Assembly: GCA_034696485.1 (NCBI GenBank)
Contig: JAQIWT010000300.1
Coordinates: 1 to 24,318, forward strand
Origin: Isohypsibius dastychi
Taxonomy: Eukaryota > Tardigrada > Eutardigrada > Parachela > Isohypsibiidae
Direction of reading: 5' to 3'
DNA: 24,318 nt
Positions 21,501 to 24,318 of the stretch are shown here, in pieces (positions within the stretch are counted from its first letter, which is position 1; each line of letters begins with the position of its first letter). A program made the translations under genes and the position numbers. Under the pieces are notes generated by a model, which searched no databases, was not told where the DNA came from, and saw only the letters and a program-made list of their open reading frames with translations.

Positions 21501-22971
21501 CATACCTTCAAATGGAGCGTTTTTTACTGTTTTTTCCCGAGCGAAATCGACTATCTGTTTCCTCCAGTTTTTGTTTGGGAGATTGTTGAGAGCCCGATCG
21601 AGACCCACCACTGGCAAGGGCGGAAACGGCTGTTGCCTTTTGGCTGAGTGTATACGGGAAGCGAACAACATGATGGCATCGTAATATGATGCGGTGTAGT
21701 AATTCATGGCAGAACCATTGTAGATTTTGCTTCCTCTGTAATTTATATCTCGGCGCAACATGGCGTACTCGTTTTCGATGTTCTTTTTAATTTCCTCGGC
21801 CACTTTCTTGTACTTCTTAGACTGGGTGTAATCTCTGATGGCGACAACGAGTAACGCTTGATAAGCAAGTTTAGCTTTGTTATCATCGGCGTCGCCTGTA
21901 CAGGAAACTTAGTCAGATTTGTCTTGGCAGCGTATCTTACAATAGTTACCAGCCTTCCATCCAAAGCCATCTGCCATCACCGGGTCGTTGAATATGTCAA
22001 GAGTGAAGAATGCGTACTCTCCTTTACACATTCCACGGTCATACGCCACCAACATGTATCGTCGCACAACGAGTCGACTGGCCACGATCACGACAACTAG
22101 AAATAATAGGTCATTCATCCAACCTGAGGGAACAACTCCCTCGCTATGGAAGAATAATGAAATACTCACTTCGTGCCGAAATGGAGATGGCCTCGAGAGT
22201 GGAAGAAATGTCATTGCCAGCATAGTGGCGAACAAGGCTGGCCGTTCGATTCACGGACGAGGAGCGTACAGAGTCCATCAGTTCAGATGCATAAACATAC
22301 TTTGCGATGCTATCAGGCAAGTCGACAGGCTCGTCGTCATATACAATCACGATGTTATTCCAGCTGAATTCTTCACAAAGCGCAACAAATGCTTCCCAGA
22401 TTTGTCGTGCATTGAAACTTAAGCGAAAAGTATTACTCAAGCCTGCCACTGTACTGATGAGCTCTCCACCGCCAGTAACCAGTGGGACATGAAGGTAATC
22501 TGTCAGCTGACCAATAGCCTCAAATTCTACGCGACACGGTGGGGGAATGATGACACGCAGTCTTCGTGAAGGTTCACTCAGTGCATGAGCCAGCTGTCCG
22601 ATTACGGCAGACATTTTCGTTTCGTCTGTGTCACAGTTTGGAAACTCGTTGAGGTTGTAAACAACATTTCCAACTTCATCTCTGATGCTTCCATGGTTGT
22701 ACCGAATTTTAATTGCGAACAGGTCTTTAGCATCGATAATTGCTTGATATATTCCTGGATCTATATTATCTTTCGAATTCAGACGTTCGAGTGATGAGGC
22801 TGATGTATATGTTGGAAGTAAACTGAATATTTCCAGATCGTAAAGAGTTCCACGTGCAAGGGGGCCTAGATCGACATCCCAACTGGCTGCCACGAAGGCA
22901 TTTCTTGAATTTGTTTGAGAGGATACTACTAGCAGACACATGATTCGGCGAAGGAGTGGCAAAATGCCCAT
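18550..22971 (-). CDS. Receptor guanylyl cyclase with degenerate catalytic site
   Basis: Single-pass natriuretic-peptide-receptor/sperm-receptor type protein. Exons: 22971-22170, 22096-21950, 21895-21506, 21452-21358, 21290-21152, 21096-20543, 20479-19924, 19868-19685, 19627-19472, 19413-19194, 19094-18947, 18883-18785 and 18725-18550. The product is 1221 residues. Order: signal peptide; ANF-type ligand-binding ectodomain (includes SWNNIVIVYDDE and YMLVAYDRGMCKGEY, ending SGSLHFDEHGNR); membrane helix (about 530-551); kinase-homology domain with CHGRLTSK and DYG (766-768); dimerisation helix (MDIMFNQMEELAINLQ); cyclase domain ending LKGKGMQTTYNL. The first metal Asp is present (CDVVHF, Asp1034). 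The second is Asn1078 (QNMI for GDAY), and the catalytic Asn of VNTASR is Phe1153 (TIFVCHR, Arg1157 kept). Asp1074 replaces the guanine-binding Glu. Activity is doubtful. Hidden in-frame introns in exon 1 are possible. Confidence 0.9.
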
Positions 22972-23642
22972 GATCCCCTAACATGATACCAAATCACATG
23001 GTCCCCACTTGAATAAAAAATGTTCTGCTTCATTTCCTGGGTTCAAGCATACTGCGAAATCTGTTTGATTGGAATGATTGGTCGCTAAGATTTCACGATG
23101 GAGCAAAGAACAAGCATGTTCAATCTGGGCAAACTTGAGAAAGAGTCATTTGTAGAAAACGTTATCAATGCTAACCTCACAAGAACACCTCTTGAGGAAC
23201 AGTGCATCATTATTGCAGCTACCGTTCTATCAACGATTCGATGACTTGCAGCCAAGGTAACACTAAACCGACGCGATGCGGACTTGAATGAGGTGGCAAT
23301 AATTATGGTGAGGGATGTTCCTAGTCAATGTAAGCTCAAGTCCATTTGCATGAAAACATATGAATCTCAGCAGCGTCCTGGAAGAACTAGTACGCTAAAT
23401 TTCAATAACTCTGTATCGAACCAACGTCTCTGGTTATTCAGCAATCATTCTTCTTATCGACTGCTGATACATCTATGCTATCCAGCTGAATAAAAACAGC
23501 CTGGTTAAGATCTGAAATCACGATTTCTTGATATCTGCGCTTTGAACCACGAGATAATCTGAACCAGCCACATACAAATTGCACATTGCTGATTTTCTCT
23601 CCGCGGCAAGTGTCTCTGTTGTTCCCCAGATTTCGAGTTTCG
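22972..23642. other. Divergent intergenic region, cyclase and partial plus-strand gene
   Basis: About 670 bp between the cyclase start codon and the proposed start of the plus-strand secreted gene. No conserved coding region is recognised. A minus-strand open frame (23740-23438) overlaps its right end and is listed separately. Both promoters should lie here. Confidence 0.4.
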
Positions 23643-23740
23643 ATGATCTCAAATTTGCTGTTGCTTTTGACCATCCCGGTTTTGACGCGGTGCCAGCCGG
23701 GAGTTTTGCGCAGAATCGACAGCACGTCAAATGACAGCAT
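23438..23740 (-). CDS. Alternative overlapping ORF, 100 aa, doubtful
   Basis: The minus strand is open from ATG 23740 to the stop at 23438. The peptide is basic and Cys-poor (RKTPGWHRVKTG, CRGEKISNVQFVCGWFR) with gene-like codon choice. It overlaps antisense the start of the plus-strand gene at 23643. Both may not be real. I favour the plus-strand reading because it has a signal peptide and stays open across an intron to the window end. I do not recognise a family. Confidence 0.2.
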   Translation of the reverse strand: MLSFDVLSILRKTPGWHRVKTGMVKSNSKFEIIETRNLGNNRDTCRGEKISNVQFVCGWFRLSRGSKRRYQEIVISDLNQAVFIQLDSIDVSAVDKKNDC

Positions 23741-24318
23741 AATCGCGTCCTTTCTATATAGCATTCCAGACATAAATCGCAAAACTCAAATCAAGGTTCG
23801 GCCGAGCATAACGATTGCTGGAAATGGTAAAGCAGAAAGAATTAATCTGATACGTTCCTGGATGTTAATGTATCAGTCGCACCGCGCACTCTTTGCCAGA
23901 ATCAATGTGGATAAAAACATCTACCCGGGAAATCTGAACACCGCTGGAGTTAAAAATGCATTAGTAGCCATGCAGACGATGTCTGGTGATGAGCTCAATG
24001 CTGCCGGGAAAATGGCCTACAACACTAGTTATATTTTATCAAGTATTGACAACATGCTCGTACTCGATAACGTGATAGCGCTCCCACTGGTGTTTGGAGG
24101 CCACGTGATAGGTATGTGAGTCAGCATAATGATTTTGTTTGTTCCCAAGATATCGATGTGAATGTTCTCAGAAATATACCAATGAAAGCTCAGAGCTTTT
24201 TCAATAACGGGGGTAACACTCTGATTGTAATGTCCACCATCACCAATGTTTTTGATGAACAGGGGAAACCGGGTTTTGTCCCGGTTAACAGCGATTTCTT
24301 AAACTTTTACCCGGTTTC
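23643..24318 (+). CDS. Partial secreted or receptor ectodomain protein, unidentified
   Basis: Exon 1 runs 23643-24111. A 38-nt intron follows (24112-24149, GTATGT...CCCAAG). Exon 2 starts at 24150 and is open to the window end, so the 3' part is missing and about 212 residues are visible. The first 18 residues (MISNLLLLLTIPVLTRCQ) form a good signal peptide. Next comes a helical region (AGVKNALVAMQTMSGDELNAAGKM...ILSSIDNML), then a beta-rich part (NVIALPLVFGGHVI, FFNNGGNTLIVMSTITNVF). Helical followed by beta-rich is reminiscent of the GAIN region of adhesion receptors, but this is weak and I do not assign it. It is divergent from the guanylyl cyclase. An alternative first acceptor lies at 23761 (CTATATAG). 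Confidence 0.5.

Overview
The window is nuclear DNA of an animal with a compact genome. All recognisable genes are eukaryotic, they are interrupted by GT-AG introns, and a receptor guanylyl cyclase with an ANF-type ectodomain points to Metazoa. Nearly all introns that I could place are only about 38-99 nt. The one exception is a 1.8 kb intron in CFAP20. I cannot name the phylum. A CatSper subunit gene argues against nematodes and insects, which lack CatSper, and the tiny introns suggest a small-genome invertebrate. Exon coordinates were worked out by hand from splice signals, reading phase and family conservation. For the four largest models every phase closes and the coding length is an exact multiple of three.

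Layout. Bases 1-3510 contain no gene I can support, only low-complexity DNA, homopolymers, a hairpin and an 88-bp-offset duplication. On the minus strand lie a CatSper gamma subunit gene (CATSPERG, 3966-7847) and, upstream of it, an FBXW10-related WD40 gene without a visible F-box (8196-10254). A small three-helix membrane protein (10359-10782, plus) starts about 100 bp from the FBXW10-like gene, head to head. It converges on a 14-exon SLC17 anion transporter gene (10857-13345, minus). CFAP20 (13885-16537, plus) is divergent from the transporter. Its large third intron holds a 110-bp tandem repeat, a possible fold-back element and twin CRE palindromes. A small coiled-coil ORF (16843-17091, minus) follows. 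A 13-exon receptor guanylyl cyclase gene (18550-22971, minus) has substitutions at key catalytic residues. A partial secreted or receptor-like gene (23643 to the window end, plus) is divergent from the cyclase.

How the genes may relate. CATSPERG is a sperm-flagellum ion-channel subunit and CFAP20 is a ciliary/axonemal protein. FBXW10 relatives are reported as testis-enriched in mammals. In sea urchin sperm, receptor guanylyl cyclases act upstream of CatSper. The neighbourhood is therefore rich in flagellar and sperm-linked genes, but co-expression is an inference. The cyclase here may not make cGMP.
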